From positions 62,001 through 126,000 of the forward strand of contig NZ_JACKVK010000020.1 in assembly GCF_025823185.1 (NCBI RefSeq): a stretch of DNA of 64,000 bases. The letters run 5' to 3'. Below the pieces are notes generated by a model. The model was not told the DNA's origin. It did no database searches and was given only the letters and a program-made list of their open reading frames with translations. The first letter of the stretch is position 1. Every line of letters starts with the position of its first letter. Source of the DNA: Mycobacterium yunnanensis. GTDB lineage: Bacteria > Actinomycetota > Actinomycetes > Mycobacteriales > Mycobacteriaceae. A program made the position numbers and the translations under genes. Positions 7,922 through 16,661 of this stretch are shown here, one piece after another.

Positions 7922-8693
7922 GGCGGTGGTGCTCGGCCTCTTCGCGGTGGTCGTCACGATCGTCTTCGTCGCACCCCTGGCCACGGTGGTGCTCGCGGGA
8001 CTGGCCGGGTCCTGGACCGGTCCACTGCCGTCGAACCTGGGCTTCGCGCACATGGGAAACGCCCTGTCGGGGGAGGATTTGGCCAGCTTGTCGGTCAGTC
8101 TGCAGACCGCCGTCGTCGCGGGCGGGCTGGCGCTCCTGCTGGGGACCTGGGCGGCGTTGGCCTCTCGGGCGGCCCCGCGCTGGCTGAGTCGAATCGTCGA
8201 CGCGGTGTTTCACCTGCCCATCGCCGTACCGTCGGTGGCACTCGGGCTCGGCCTCCTGATCGCCTTCAACTCCCGACCGTTACTGCTCGGCGGTACCCGG
8301 TGGATCGTGATCCTGGCCCATGCGGTGCTGGTGCTGGCCTTCGCATTCAGCGCCGTCTCGGCCGCGCTGAGCCGCCTCGACCCGGCCTTCGGCCAGGCCG
8401 CGGAATCCCTTGGCGCGGGACCGTTTCGGGTGCTGACGCGTGTGACGCTGCCGCTGCTGATGCCAGCGCTCGGGGCAGCCGCCGGGCTCGCGGTGGCACT
8501 GTCGATGGGCGAGCTCGGCGCGACGGTGATGGTCTACCCGGCGACGTGGAAGACGTTGCCCGTCACGATCTTTTCGCTCACCGATCGCGGCCAGGCGCTG
8601 CAGGCGGCCGCAAGCACCACCATCTTGCTGTTCGTCACGCTGGCGGCACTGACGGCTGTGGGGCGCATCCGGTCCGCCGCTGCGGTGCGCTGA
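7896..8693 (+). CDS. ABC transporter permease 2 (phosphonate importer)
   Basis: The 265-residue integral membrane protein has about six helices and the EAA loop QAAESLGAGPFRVLTRVTLP. The start ATG at 7896 lies inside the end of the first permease gene. This is the last gene of the rightward operon. Its stop at 8691-8693 abuts the stop of the convergent septum-formation gene with no bases between, so no terminator can fit in the junction itself. Confidence 0.87.
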   Translation: MLAWNRRGRAVVLGLFAVVVTIVFVAPLATVVLAGLAGSWTGPLPSNLGFAHMGNALSGEDLASLSVSLQTAVVAGGLALLLGTWAALASRAAPRWLSRIVDAVFHLPIAVPSVALGLGLLIAFNSRPLLLGGTRWIVILAHAVLVLAFAFSAVSAALSRLDPAFGQAAESLGAGPFRVLTRVTLPLLMPALGAAAGLAVALSMGELGATVMVYPATWKTLPVTIFSLTDRGQALQAAASTTILLFVTLAALTAVGRIRSAAAVR

Positions 8694-10010
8694 TCACCCC
8701 GCGGCGGGCGGAGCCGGTTCCGGTGGTACGTAGCCGGGCAGCGTGATCGGTGGGAGGCCGGGGATCTCGAGGATGCCAGGGGGCGAGGCGGTGCTGGTCT
8801 CACTCGGCGGCGTCGCCGGCCCCGGTGGCGGCCCGAGCGGAGCCGCGGTCGTCGTGGTGGGCGTGGGCGACGCCTCGGTGGTGGTCTCCGGCGGCGGGGC
8901 CGTGGTGACGGGCGACTCCGTGGGAGCCGCCGTGGTCGTCGGTGGGGCGGGCAGGGTCTCGGACGGCAATGGTCCGATGGGGACCAGCGGTTCCTCGTAG
9001 ACCGGTGGCGGCGCGGGGGCCGAGGGACTCGGCGGTGGTGGGGGAGGGGACGGTGGTGGCGCCTGGGGTGGCGGCAGATCCGCCGGTGACGACGTCCGCA
9101 CGCTGCCCGTCCGCGGCGTCCAGCCCTGCTCGGCGGGCTTGCCGATACCGCACGACACCTGCTTGCTGCCTGCGGCCCAGCTCACGGCCGACACCGGCTC
9201 GAAGCCGAGCGACAGGCCCGACGTGCTCAGCCGCGCGGGGGTCAGGTAGGCGTCGGAGGCCCGTGTGCAGGCCTCGGTGATGAACGCGCGCTGCTCGGAA
9301 TCCGACGGCAGGCTGCCGGTGAAGCGCTCGGCGAGGTTGGCCGAACCGGTGACCTCCAGGCCGTGCGGCACCGAACAGTCGACCGGGATGTCGGTGGAGC
9401 GGTTGGATCCGTCCAGGCCGAGGCAGGTGCCGGGGGGCCAGATCTTGGACTGATCGAGGTCGACGATGCGCCCCTTGAAGGGCACCGGCTTGCCGTCCTT
9501 GCCGAGCAGCTGCAGGCCGCACAGCAGGTTGCGGCCGCCGGCACTGGTGCCGCCGGCGTCACCAGCCCACAGGACGCTGATGGTGAAACGGCTGTTCGGG
9601 TCGTAGTGGGGGCCCAGGTACTCCCGCACCGCCAGCTGGCACGGTTCGCCGAACCCGTTCATGTCGACCGGTTTGGCCACCTCGAACATGTGATCCGAGC
9701 GGCACTGCACGAAGGAGGGCTTGTCGGGAGCGTCGGGAGGCCAGCTCAGGCACGTGCCCGTGCCGGCGTTGCTGAAGACGATGCTCGCGCGGCTGCCCCC
9801 GTCGGCGGTCCTCGGCGCCTCCGGAGTGGAGGTGAGCAGCTGGATGACCCCGCCGACGAGCAGCACGATCATCACCAGGGTGAGGATGCCGCGGCGATGT
9901 GCGCGCTTCTGCAGACGCTTGGCGTCGTCCGCGGGCCCGTCGCCGTCGTGGTCGAGGGCCGCGAGCACCGACGCCAGGTCCGGGCCACCGCCGCTGGTCT
10001 GGGGTCTCAC
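8694..10010 (-). CDS. septum-formation family membrane protein with Pro/Thr-rich tail
   Basis: The 438-residue protein has a cytoplasmic N-terminus of about 42 residues, one membrane helix (ILTLVMIVLLVGGVIQLL, residues about 42-59) and an extracellular region. That region carries two cysteine-containing repeats typical of actinobacterial septum-formation domains (GTCLSWPPDAP...QCRSDHMFEV and GTCLGLDGS...DCSVPHGLEV). A low-complexity Pro/Thr/Ser tail of about 140 residues follows and would span the cell wall. Family members are linked to septation by homology only. The start is GTG at 10010. An upstream region of about 230 bases is shared divergently with the LipC-like gene. Confidence 0.75.
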   Translation of the reverse strand: MRPQTSGGGPDLASVLAALDHDGDGPADDAKRLQKRAHRRGILTLVMIVLLVGGVIQLLTSTPEAPRTADGGSRASIVFSNAGTGTCLSWPPDAPDKPSFVQCRSDHMFEVAKPVDMNGFGEPCQLAVREYLGPHYDPNSRFTISVLWAGDAGGTSAGGRNLLCGLQLLGKDGKPVPFKGRIVDLDQSKIWPPGTCLGLDGSNRSTDIPVDCSVPHGLEVTGSANLAERFTGSLPSDSEQRAFITEACTRASDAYLTPARLSTSGLSLGFEPVSAVSWAAGSKQVSCGIGKPAEQGWTPRTGSVRTSSPADLPPPQAPPPSPPPPPPSPSAPAPPPVYEEPLVPIGPLPSETLPAPPTTTAAPTESPVTTAPPPETTTEASPTPTTTTAAPLGPPPGPATPPSETSTASPPGILEIPGLPPITLPGYVPPEPAPPAAG

Positions 10011-10237
10011 CGTGCCCGACTCCGTCGAGGTGCCGGCCCGTACCCGCCTTTCACGATCCCACTCTCCGTGACGATGGACTGGCCGGGTGCTCGAGCCACG
10101 TCGTCAAGCGTGGCACAGCCGCACAGGGGACGCCACGTCTGCGGCCGTACCGTGACCAGCTTCGACGTCATACCGTGTCACTAGACAAACTCGCCAGAGT
10201 GTCGTCTACCTCACTCAAAGCGGGGTACCCTCGGCAA

Positions 10238-11461
10238 ATGACGGCTGCACCGGACACCCGGTACCCGGGCCCCACCCTGACGACGCGGGTGCGCTGGCTG
10301 ATGAAGGCGGGGCCAGCCGACTACATGTTGGCAGCCAGTGTCGCCGCCACCTCGCTACCCGTGGTCGGCAGATACCTCGAACCGCTCGGCGGGGCCACCG
10401 CGGGATGCATCTGGGGCGTGCGCCACACCCCAGACTTCATGGGTGCGGCGGTGAAATCCTGGTTCACCCCCGGCATCGGAGCGGTCAAGAAGCAACAGCG
10501 TGACGCGACCGCGTCCATCACGCAGGCCGCGTTGCACGGCGTGGTGCCGCCCAAGGCACTGGAGGTTACCTGGCCCGCGCCCGAGCGGACACCGCCGGTG
10601 TGGAAGGCCCTCGAGCATCGACGCAACGTCTACCGTTCCTCGGTTCGGTACGGAGACAGCCCAACTCAGCTGCTCGACGTGTGGCGTTCCAAGGAGCTTC
10701 CCGTCCAGCCGGCGCCGGTGATGATCTTCCTGCCGGGAGGCGCCTGGGTGCACGGCGGTCGCATCCTGCAGGGCTACGCGTTGATGTCGCATCTGGCCGA
10801 GATGGGTTGGGTGTGTCTGTCGATCGACTACCGCGTGGCCCCGCATCATCCGTGGCCCCAGCACATCACCGACGTCAAGACCGCGATCGCGTGGGCTCGG
10901 GCCAACGTCGACAAGTTCGGTGGCGACCGCAACTTCGTCGCCGTGGCCGGCACGTCGGCGGGCGGGCACCTCGCCGCGTTGGCGGGGCTGACCGCAGGTG
11001 ACCCGGAGATGCAGCGTGACCTGCCCGCGGGATCGGACACCTCGGTCGACGCGGTCGTCGGCATCTACGGACGCTACGACTGGGAGGACAAGTCCACCGT
11101 CGAGCGCGCCCGTTTCGTCGACTTCCTCGAGCGCGTCGTGGTCAAGCGCAAGATCGCCCGGCATCCGGAGATCTTCCGCAAGGCGTCTCCGATCGCCCGC
11201 ACGCACGCCGACGCGCCGCCGTTCCTGGTGATCCACGGCAGTGGCGACACCGTCATCCCCGTGCAGCAGGCACGGGACTTCGTCCAACGGCTGCGTGACC
11301 AGTCGCGGTCGGTGGTCGGCTACGTGGAGTTGCCCGGTGCCGGCCACGGTTTCGACATGATCGACGGCGCCAGGACCGGTTCGGCGGCGACGGCAATTGG
11401 CTTGTTCCTCAACGAGGTTCACCGAAACCAGACGCTGGCTGGCGCACAGGCGGTTGTATAG
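10238..11461 (+). CDS. lipC: LipC-like esterase/lipase
   Basis: The 407-residue alpha/beta hydrolase has an N-terminal hydrophobic stretch (YMLAASVAATSLPVVG). The oxyanion motif is LPGGAWVHGG, the nucleophile motif GTSAGG, the acid candidate HGSGDTVIP and the catalytic His candidate GAGHGF. It is followed after 4 bases by a WS/DGAT gene, the same pair order as Rv0220 (lipC)-Rv0221 in M. tuberculosis as I recall it. LipC is a cell-surface esterase active on short-chain esters. A second, similar enzyme (LipO-like) is encoded at 15444-16661, so the exact orthologue name rests mainly on synteny. Confidence 0.75.
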   Translation: MTAAPDTRYPGPTLTTRVRWLMKAGPADYMLAASVAATSLPVVGRYLEPLGGATAGCIWGVRHTPDFMGAAVKSWFTPGIGAVKKQQRDATASITQAALHGVVPPKALEVTWPAPERTPPVWKALEHRRNVYRSSVRYGDSPTQLLDVWRSKELPVQPAPVMIFLPGGAWVHGGRILQGYALMSHLAEMGWVCLSIDYRVAPHHPWPQHITDVKTAIAWARANVDKFGGDRNFVAVAGTSAGGHLAALAGLTAGDPEMQRDLPAGSDTSVDAVVGIYGRYDWEDKSTVERARFVDFLERVVVKRKIARHPEIFRKASPIARTHADAPPFLVIHGSGDTVIPVQQARDFVQRLRDQSRSVVGYVELPGAGHGFDMIDGARTGSAATAIGLFLNEVHRNQTLAGAQAVV

Positions 11462-11465
11462 CCGG

Positions 11466-12881
11466 GTGAAGAGGCTCAGCGGGTGGGACGCGGTCCTGCT
11501 GTACAGCGAAACGCCGACCGTGCACATGCACACGCTGAAGCTGGCGGTCATCGCGCTGGAGGACCTCGGAGGCCGCACGTTCGGTGTCGAGGAGTTCCGC
11601 AAGGTCATCCACAGCCGACTGCACAAGCTCGACCCGTTCCGCTACGAGTTGGTCGACATCCCGCTGAAGTTCCACCACCCGATGTGGCGGGAGAATTGCG
11701 AGGTCGACCTCGACTACCACATCCGGCCCTACCGGGTGGAGAGCCCGGGCGGGCGCCGTGAGCTCGACGAGGCGGTCGGCAAGATCGCCAGCACACCGCT
11801 GGACCGCAGCCGACCGCTGTGGGAGATGTACTTCATCGAGGGTCTGGCCGACGGCCGAATCGCCGTGCTGGGCAAGATCCACCATGCGCTCGCCGACGGG
11901 GTGGCCTCGGCGAACCTGATGGCCCGCGGCATGGACCTCTTGGACGCCCCGGACGACCGCGACTCCTACGCCACCGATCCCGCGCCGAGCACCACCGAGT
12001 TGGTGCGGACGGCCTTCAACGACCACCTGCGCCAAATCGGGCGGTTGCCGGGCGTGATGCGTTACACCGCAAGGGGTTTGCGGCGGGTGCGACGCAGCTC
12101 GCGAAAGTTGGGTCCTGAGCTGACCCGACCCTTCACCCCGCCGCCGAGCTTCATGAACCACATGGTGGACGCCACGCGCCGGTTCGCGACGGCGACGCTG
12201 TCGCTGGCCGACGTCAAGGAGACCGGCAAGTCACTGGGCGTGACGATCAACGACATGGTGCTTGCCATCTCGGCCGGGGCACTGCGCGGGCTGTTGCAGA
12301 AGTACGACGGCAAGGCCGATCATCCGCTGTTGGCTTCAGTCCCAGTCAGTTTCGACTTCTCCCGTGATCGCATCTCGGGCAACTACTTCACCGGTGTGAT
12401 GATGGTCCTGCCTGTCGAACTGGCCGATCCCCTGGAGCGGGTCAGTGCCGTGCACGACGCCGCGGTCTCGGCGAAGGAGACCCACGACCTGATGGGCCCG
12501 GAGCTGGTGAGCCGGTGGTCGGCGTACTTCCCGCCAGCGCCCGCCGAGGCGATGTTTCGCTGGCTGGCCAACAAGGACGGTCAGAACAAGGTGCTCAACC
12601 TGCCGATCTCCAACGTGCCAGGCCCGCGCGAGCACGGCCGGGTCGGCGGCGCCTTGGTGACCGAGATCTACTCGGTGGGTCCGCTGACCACGGGCAGCGG
12701 GCTCAACATCACGGTGTGGAGCTACGTCGACCAGCTCAACGTCTCGGTGCTCTCCGACGGTGCCACGCTCGCCGACGCGCACGAGCTGACCGATGCCATG
12801 GTCGAGGCTTTCGTCGAAATACGGCGCGCCGCTGGGCTTTCGGATGAGTTGACCGTCGTCGAGGGGGCGATGGCGCCCTAG
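11466..12881 (+). CDS. WS/DGAT-type triacylglycerol synthase (Tgs family)
   Basis: The 471-residue acyl-CoA:diacylglycerol acyltransferase starts at GTG 11466 with the family-typical MKRLSGWDAVLLYSETP. The catalytic motif HHALADG is intact (HHxxxDG consensus). The conserved NxxxSNVPGP-like motif near the C-terminus is present (NLPISNVPGPRE). It makes storage triacylglycerol from acyl-CoA at the membrane surface. It is downstream of and probably co-transcribed with the LipC-like hydrolase, pairing lipid release with storage. It corresponds by position to Rv0221. Confidence 0.87.
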   Translation: MKRLSGWDAVLLYSETPTVHMHTLKLAVIALEDLGGRTFGVEEFRKVIHSRLHKLDPFRYELVDIPLKFHHPMWRENCEVDLDYHIRPYRVESPGGRRELDEAVGKIASTPLDRSRPLWEMYFIEGLADGRIAVLGKIHHALADGVASANLMARGMDLLDAPDDRDSYATDPAPSTTELVRTAFNDHLRQIGRLPGVMRYTARGLRRVRRSSRKLGPELTRPFTPPPSFMNHMVDATRRFATATLSLADVKETGKSLGVTINDMVLAISAGALRGLLQKYDGKADHPLLASVPVSFDFSRDRISGNYFTGVMMVLPVELADPLERVSAVHDAAVSAKETHDLMGPELVSRWSAYFPPAPAEAMFRWLANKDGQNKVLNLPISNVPGPREHGRVGGALVTEIYSVGPLTTGSGLNITVWSYVDQLNVSVLSDGATLADAHELTDAMVEAFVEIRRAAGLSDELTVVEGAMAP

Positions 12882-12889
12882 GCGGGCGG

Positions 12890-13366
12890 TCAAGGTAGGT
12901 CGGCCGGGCGAATCCTTAGTTTGGCGGCGATGCGGGCCAGTGCCTGACGGTCGGTGGCGTTCAACGGGTCCAGGACGAATTCACGCACCGTGCGCAGGTG
13001 GGTTGGAGCGGCCGCGACGACCAAGTCGTAGCCGGCGTCGGTGAGGGCGGCGATGGTGTAGCGACCGTCGTCGGGGTCGGGCGAGCGCTGCACCCAACCG
13101 CGTTGCTCGAATCGCTTGACGACGTTGGAGAGTCGCGACAGCGAGCCGTTGACCAGGTAGGCGAGCTCGCTCATCCGCAGGCGGCGTCCGGGCGCCTCCG
13201 AGACGTGACTGAGCACGAGGTATTCGAAGAGGGTCAGCCCGGCCGCGTGCTGCAGTGGTGTCTCCAGACGCCCCGGCAGCAACAGCATCAGCGACACCAG
13301 TCCGGTCCACGCCTCCTTCTCCTCGGGCGTCAACCACTGCGTCTGATCGGGATCGGGAGTGGTCAT
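12890..13366 (-). CDS. MarR-family transcriptional regulator
   Basis: The 158-residue winged-helix regulator has the recognition region MSELAYLVNGSLSRLSNVVK and the wing with QRSPDPDDGRYTIAALT, where the DxR motif is typical of MarR. It is transcribed away from the Rid-family gene, with a 63-base gap holding two near-identical palindromes (13392-13409 and 13425-13442). That arrangement suggests it represses itself and the neighbour. The ligand is unknown. Confidence 0.88.
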   Translation of the reverse strand: MTTPDPDQTQWLTPEEKEAWTGLVSLMLLLPGRLETPLQHAAGLTLFEYLVLSHVSEAPGRRLRMSELAYLVNGSLSRLSNVVKRFEQRGWVQRSPDPDDGRYTIAALTDAGYDLVVAAAPTHLRTVREFVLDPLNATDRQALARIAAKLRIRPADLP

Positions 13367-13391
13367 GACGGCACCCTACCGACCGTTGATC

Positions 13392-13409
13392 ACTTTACGC
13401 ATGAAGTAA
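13392..13409. promoter_or_regulatory. MarR operator copy 1 (ACTTTACGCATGAAGTAA)
   Basis: An imperfect palindrome 26 bases upstream of the MarR start codon. It differs from copy 2 at two of 18 positions, and copy starts are 33 bases apart, about three helical turns. Binding by the adjacent MarR protein is inferred. Confidence 0.68.
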
Positions 13410-13424
13410 AGACGCGTAGGGTTC

Positions 13425-13442
13425 ACTTCATGCATGAAGTAA
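13425..13442. promoter_or_regulatory. MarR operator copy 2 (ACTTCATGCATGAAGTAA)
   Basis: Its first 16 bases, ACTTCATGCATGAAGT, form a perfect palindrome. The site contains the start codon of the Rid-family gene (ATG at 13430), so a bound regulator would cover the translation start. Confidence 0.7.
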
Positions 13443-13876
13443 CAGACGACGGTTCGTCGTCCTCGATCACCTTTCACGTCACCCCGGGCTACGGCGACTG
13501 GGCTTTGGCCAATTTGCACTATCACCAGGCACTTCGGATCGGGAATCGGATCGAGATCTCCGGGCAGGGCGGCTGGGACGACGACGTGACGTTCCCGGAG
13601 AGCCTCGAGGAGGAGATCGTCACCGCCTTCGACAACGTCGAGCGCACCCTCGCGGAGGCGGGCGCGACGTGGCGCGACGTCGTCGCGGTGGAGTCCTTCC
13701 ACGTGCCAAGTGCGCCCGACTCCATCGGTGACGCGCACAACAGGGTGATGGTCCAGCAATTCCGCGCGCGGATGGGCGACCGCGCGCCCATCTGGACGCA
13801 GCTCGGCGTCACCGCGCTCGGCGCGCCCAAGATGCGGGTGGAGATTCGCGTGACGGCAATCGTGGGGCCGCGGTAG
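13430..13876 (+). CDS. Rid-family (YjgF/UK114-like) protein
   Basis: The 148-residue protein has the small Rid fold: an N-terminal GNRIEISGQGGWD segment, the helix EEEIVTAFDNVERTLAEAGATWRDVV and the C-terminal strand MRVEIRVTAIV. True RidA enzymes use an arginine in a PAR motif to deaminate enamines. Here the equivalent stretch reads RAPIWTQLGV, so that Arg appears absent and RidA activity is doubtful. The ATG at 13430 is the only reasonable start and has a weak GTAGGG about 9 bases upstream. It is divergent from the MarR gene and probably repressed by it. Confidence 0.83.
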   Translation: MHEVTDDGSSSSITFHVTPGYGDWALANLHYHQALRIGNRIEISGQGGWDDDVTFPESLEEEIVTAFDNVERTLAEAGATWRDVVAVESFHVPSAPDSIGDAHNRVMVQQFRARMGDRAPIWTQLGVTALGAPKMRVEIRVTAIVGPR

Positions 13877-14002
13877 AAGATTGCGACACGGTCACGGGTG
13901 GGTATCAAGCCATGACTCACCGGACACTTCGGTCCCAGGGGTCACTACTGTCACAGCAGAAGTTGCTGGCGTCATCGTGACGTCCTCCGTGGAAGGTGTC
14001 CC

Positions 14003-15424
14003 ATGTCGCCGCGTCGTCGCATCGCATCCGCATCGGTGGCGACCGCGGCCGCCCTCGGACTCTGCACCGTCCTCGGCGTCGCGCCGCCCGCCGGCGCCGA
14101 ACCCTGCGAGGGCGCCGCGGCCGCGGCCCAACCCACCGCCGGGCAGGCCTTCCAGATCCCGAGCCCGTCGGGCATCTCGCCGTTCAATCGGCCGATCGGC
14201 CACAAGCCCGCTGGCGCGAACGACGCGGCTCCGCTGCCCAAACTCGGGTTGCTGCCCGCTCTGATCAAGGCGCTGACCCCGCCTCCGGTGGCGCCGGTGC
14301 AGCAGCAGGCCGGGGTGGTGCCCTCACCCCGACCCGGCGGTGCGGCGACCCAGCCGACGGCCGCGGCCCCGGCGCCGGCTCCGGTGGCCGCCCCGGCGCC
14401 GGTGTCGACGGCCCCGCCCGGCACCTCGCTGGTCGGATGGGTCACCGGCCCCGACAGCCCCAACGACACCGTCAAGAAGTTCGCCATCACCGGCACCGAT
14501 CTCGGAATCATGTGGGACAACGGCGATTCCGCCAACAATCAGGTGCTGATGGCCTTCGGCGACACCAACGGCTTCTGCGCCATTCCCGGCAAGCAGTGGC
14601 GCTACAACGCGCTGTTCCGCAGCCAAGACCGTTCGCTGTCCAACACCGTGGCGGTGCCCAACGGGGTCGTCGGGAACAAGTACTCCGGGGCACCGGTCTG
14701 GCGGCCCGGCATCGCCAAGCAGATCATCAACACCATCGGGCAAGCGCCGCAGGAAACGGGCATCATCCCCACCGCCGGTGTCTCGGCCGGCGGCAAGCAG
14801 TACCTCAACTTCATGTCCATTCGGAGCTGGGACGCCAACGGCGCCTGGAGCACCAACTATTCGGCGATCGCGATGTCACCGGACAACGGCGAGACGTGGG
14901 GCGTGTATCCCGGCACCGTCCGCACACCGGGGGCGGGCAACGAGAACTTCCAAATGGGTGCGTTCCTCAAGCCCGGCCCCGGCGACCAGTACCTGTACTC
15001 CTACGGCACGCCCAACGGCCGCGGCGGATCCGCCTACGTGGCCCGCGTCGCGCCGGGCCTCATTCCCGATCTGACCAAGTACGAATATTGGAACGGCGAC
15101 AGTCAATCCTGGGTGCCCGCCAACCCGGCCGCCGCGACGCCGGTCATCCCCGGCCCGGTGGGCGAGATGTCGGCGCAATACAACACCTATCTCAAGCAGT
15201 ACCTCGCGCTGTACTGCAACGGTGCCAACGACGTCGTGATGCGGACCTCGCCAACCCCGCAGGGGCCGTGGAGTCCGGAGGCGATGTTGGTCAGCCACAT
15301 GGAGTTCCCCGGCGGCATCTATGCGCCCTACCTGCACCCGTGGTCGACGGGCAAGGAGCTGTATTACAACCTGTCCCTGTGGTCGGCCTACAACGTGATG
15401 CTGATGCACACCGTCTTACCGTAA
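14003..15424 (+). CDS. secreted DUF4185 protein, possible endo-D-arabinanase
   Basis: The 473-residue exported protein has a signal peptide ending near residue 33 (GVAPPAGAEP). An Ala/Pro-rich linker spans about residues 85-140, and a DUF4185 domain of about 330 residues follows (repeated beta-propeller-like segments such as LMAFGDTNGFC, NYSAIAMSPDNGETWGVYP and GGIYAPYLHPW). DUF4185 enzymes were reported as endo-D-arabinanases (family GH183), so remodelling of arabinogalactan or lipoarabinomannan outside the membrane is a plausible role. No binding partner or operon neighbour is evident. The start ATG at 14003 has a GGAAGG-like Shine-Dalgarno sequence upstream. Confidence 0.78.
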   Translation: MSPRRRIASASVATAAALGLCTVLGVAPPAGAEPCEGAAAAAQPTAGQAFQIPSPSGISPFNRPIGHKPAGANDAAPLPKLGLLPALIKALTPPPVAPVQQQAGVVPSPRPGGAATQPTAAAPAPAPVAAPAPVSTAPPGTSLVGWVTGPDSPNDTVKKFAITGTDLGIMWDNGDSANNQVLMAFGDTNGFCAIPGKQWRYNALFRSQDRSLSNTVAVPNGVVGNKYSGAPVWRPGIAKQIINTIGQAPQETGIIPTAGVSAGGKQYLNFMSIRSWDANGAWSTNYSAIAMSPDNGETWGVYPGTVRTPGAGNENFQMGAFLKPGPGDQYLYSYGTPNGRGGSAYVARVAPGLIPDLTKYEYWNGDSQSWVPANPAAATPVIPGPVGEMSAQYNTYLKQYLALYCNGANDVVMRTSPTPQGPWSPEAMLVSHMEFPGGIYAPYLHPWSTGKELYYNLSLWSAYNVMLMHTVLP

Positions 15425-15443
15425 CCCGTTGCAGCTGAAGCCC

Positions 15444-16661
15444 TCAGCCGCGCTTGGCCTTCACCCAGTCCAGGAAGTGCGCGACTGCGGTCGCGGTGTA
15501 GTCACCGTGCGGTGAGCCGAAGAAGTCGAAGGCGTGCTGGGCATGCGGGATCTCGGCGTAGGCCACCGGATTGTCCGACGCCTTCTCCAGCGCCTCGGCG
15601 AACGCGCGTCCCTCCTGCACCGGGATGATCGAGTCGTCGGTGCCGTGCAGCACGAAGAACGGCGGTGCGTCGGCGTGCACCTTGGTGATCGGCGACGCGT
15701 CGAGGTAGGTCTGCCGGTGCTCGCGGAACCGCTTCTTGACGATGTAGCGCTGCAGGATCGCGATGAACTCCGGTCGGCCCGAGCCCTCCGAGGTGAACCA
15801 GTCGTAACGGCCGTAGATCGGCACCGCGGCCGCCACGGAGGTGTCGGCGTCCTCGAAACCCGGTTGCCACTTCGGGTCGTTGGGCGTCAGCGCCGCCAGC
15901 GCGGTGAGGTGCCCGCCCGCCGACCCACCCGTGATGCACACGAAGTCGGGGTCGCCGCCGTGGTCGGCGATGTTCTCCTTGATCCACGCCAGGGCCCGCT
16001 TCACGTCCACGATGTGAGCCGGCCAGGTGTTGCGCGGGCTGACCCGGTAGGCCATCGACACGCAGATCCACCCGCGTTCGGCCATGTGCGTCATCAACGG
16101 GTAGGCCTGCGGGCGGCGCATCCCGATCGCCCACGCCCCGCCGGGCACCTGCAGCAGAACGGGCGCCTTGCCGTCGCGGGGCAGGTCGCCGCGGTGCCAG
16201 ACGTCGGCGACGTTGGCGCGGTGCGGCCCGTAACGCACCACGTCGTCGCGCTTGACGTACTGCCGTCTGGCCCACGACGTCCGCAACACCCCACCGCGAC
16301 GGCGGCGCCGCTCCTCGGCGGCGATGTCGGCGTAGTCATCGCCCAGTGTCTCCCGCAGCGGAGCCTCGAAGGACTCCTGCGACCTGGCGTTGCGGTAGTA
16401 GACGAAACCCAATGTGGCCCAGGACAACGCGGTCAGCCCCAGGCCGACGCGCCCCGCCCGGCCCGCGAAATCGCCGCGTACCCCGCGCCGGACGGCGTCG
16501 AGCATCGAGGCGCCGGCCACCACCGGCGCCGCCTCGCTGGTGGGCCAGCCAAGGAAGAACACCGGAATGGTGACGTAGCCCTCGCGGCCGAGCGGTTGGA
16601 CGGCGTTGGCCGACAGCAGGAGTTCGGCGACCCCACGCAGCAGCGGGTGTCTACGTCGCAC
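15444..16661 (-). CDS. lipO: LipO-like esterase/lipase
   Basis: The 405-residue alpha/beta hydrolase carries PGGAWAIG (oxyanion), GGSAGG (nucleophile Ser), HGTDDSIIP and HAQHAFDFF (acid and His candidates). An N-terminal membrane-associating region lies at about residues 70-85 (VGLGLTALSWATLGFVYY). The GTG start at 16661 overlaps the end of fadD12 by 11 bases, so the genes are coupled. The order acyltransferase-fadD12-lipO is that of Rv1428c-Rv1427c-Rv1426c in M. tuberculosis. It probably releases fatty acids that FadD12 activates. Confidence 0.8.
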   Translation of the reverse strand: MRRRHPLLRGVAELLLSANAVQPLGREGYVTIPVFFLGWPTSEAAPVVAGASMLDAVRRGVRGDFAGRAGRVGLGLTALSWATLGFVYYRNARSQESFEAPLRETLGDDYADIAAEERRRRRGGVLRTSWARRQYVKRDDVVRYGPHRANVADVWHRGDLPRDGKAPVLLQVPGGAWAIGMRRPQAYPLMTHMAERGWICVSMAYRVSPRNTWPAHIVDVKRALAWIKENIADHGGDPDFVCITGGSAGGHLTALAALTPNDPKWQPGFEDADTSVAAAVPIYGRYDWFTSEGSGRPEFIAILQRYIVKKRFREHRQTYLDASPITKVHADAPPFFVLHGTDDSIIPVQEGRAFAEALEKASDNPVAYAEIPHAQHAFDFFGSPHGDYTATAVAHFLDWVKAKRG

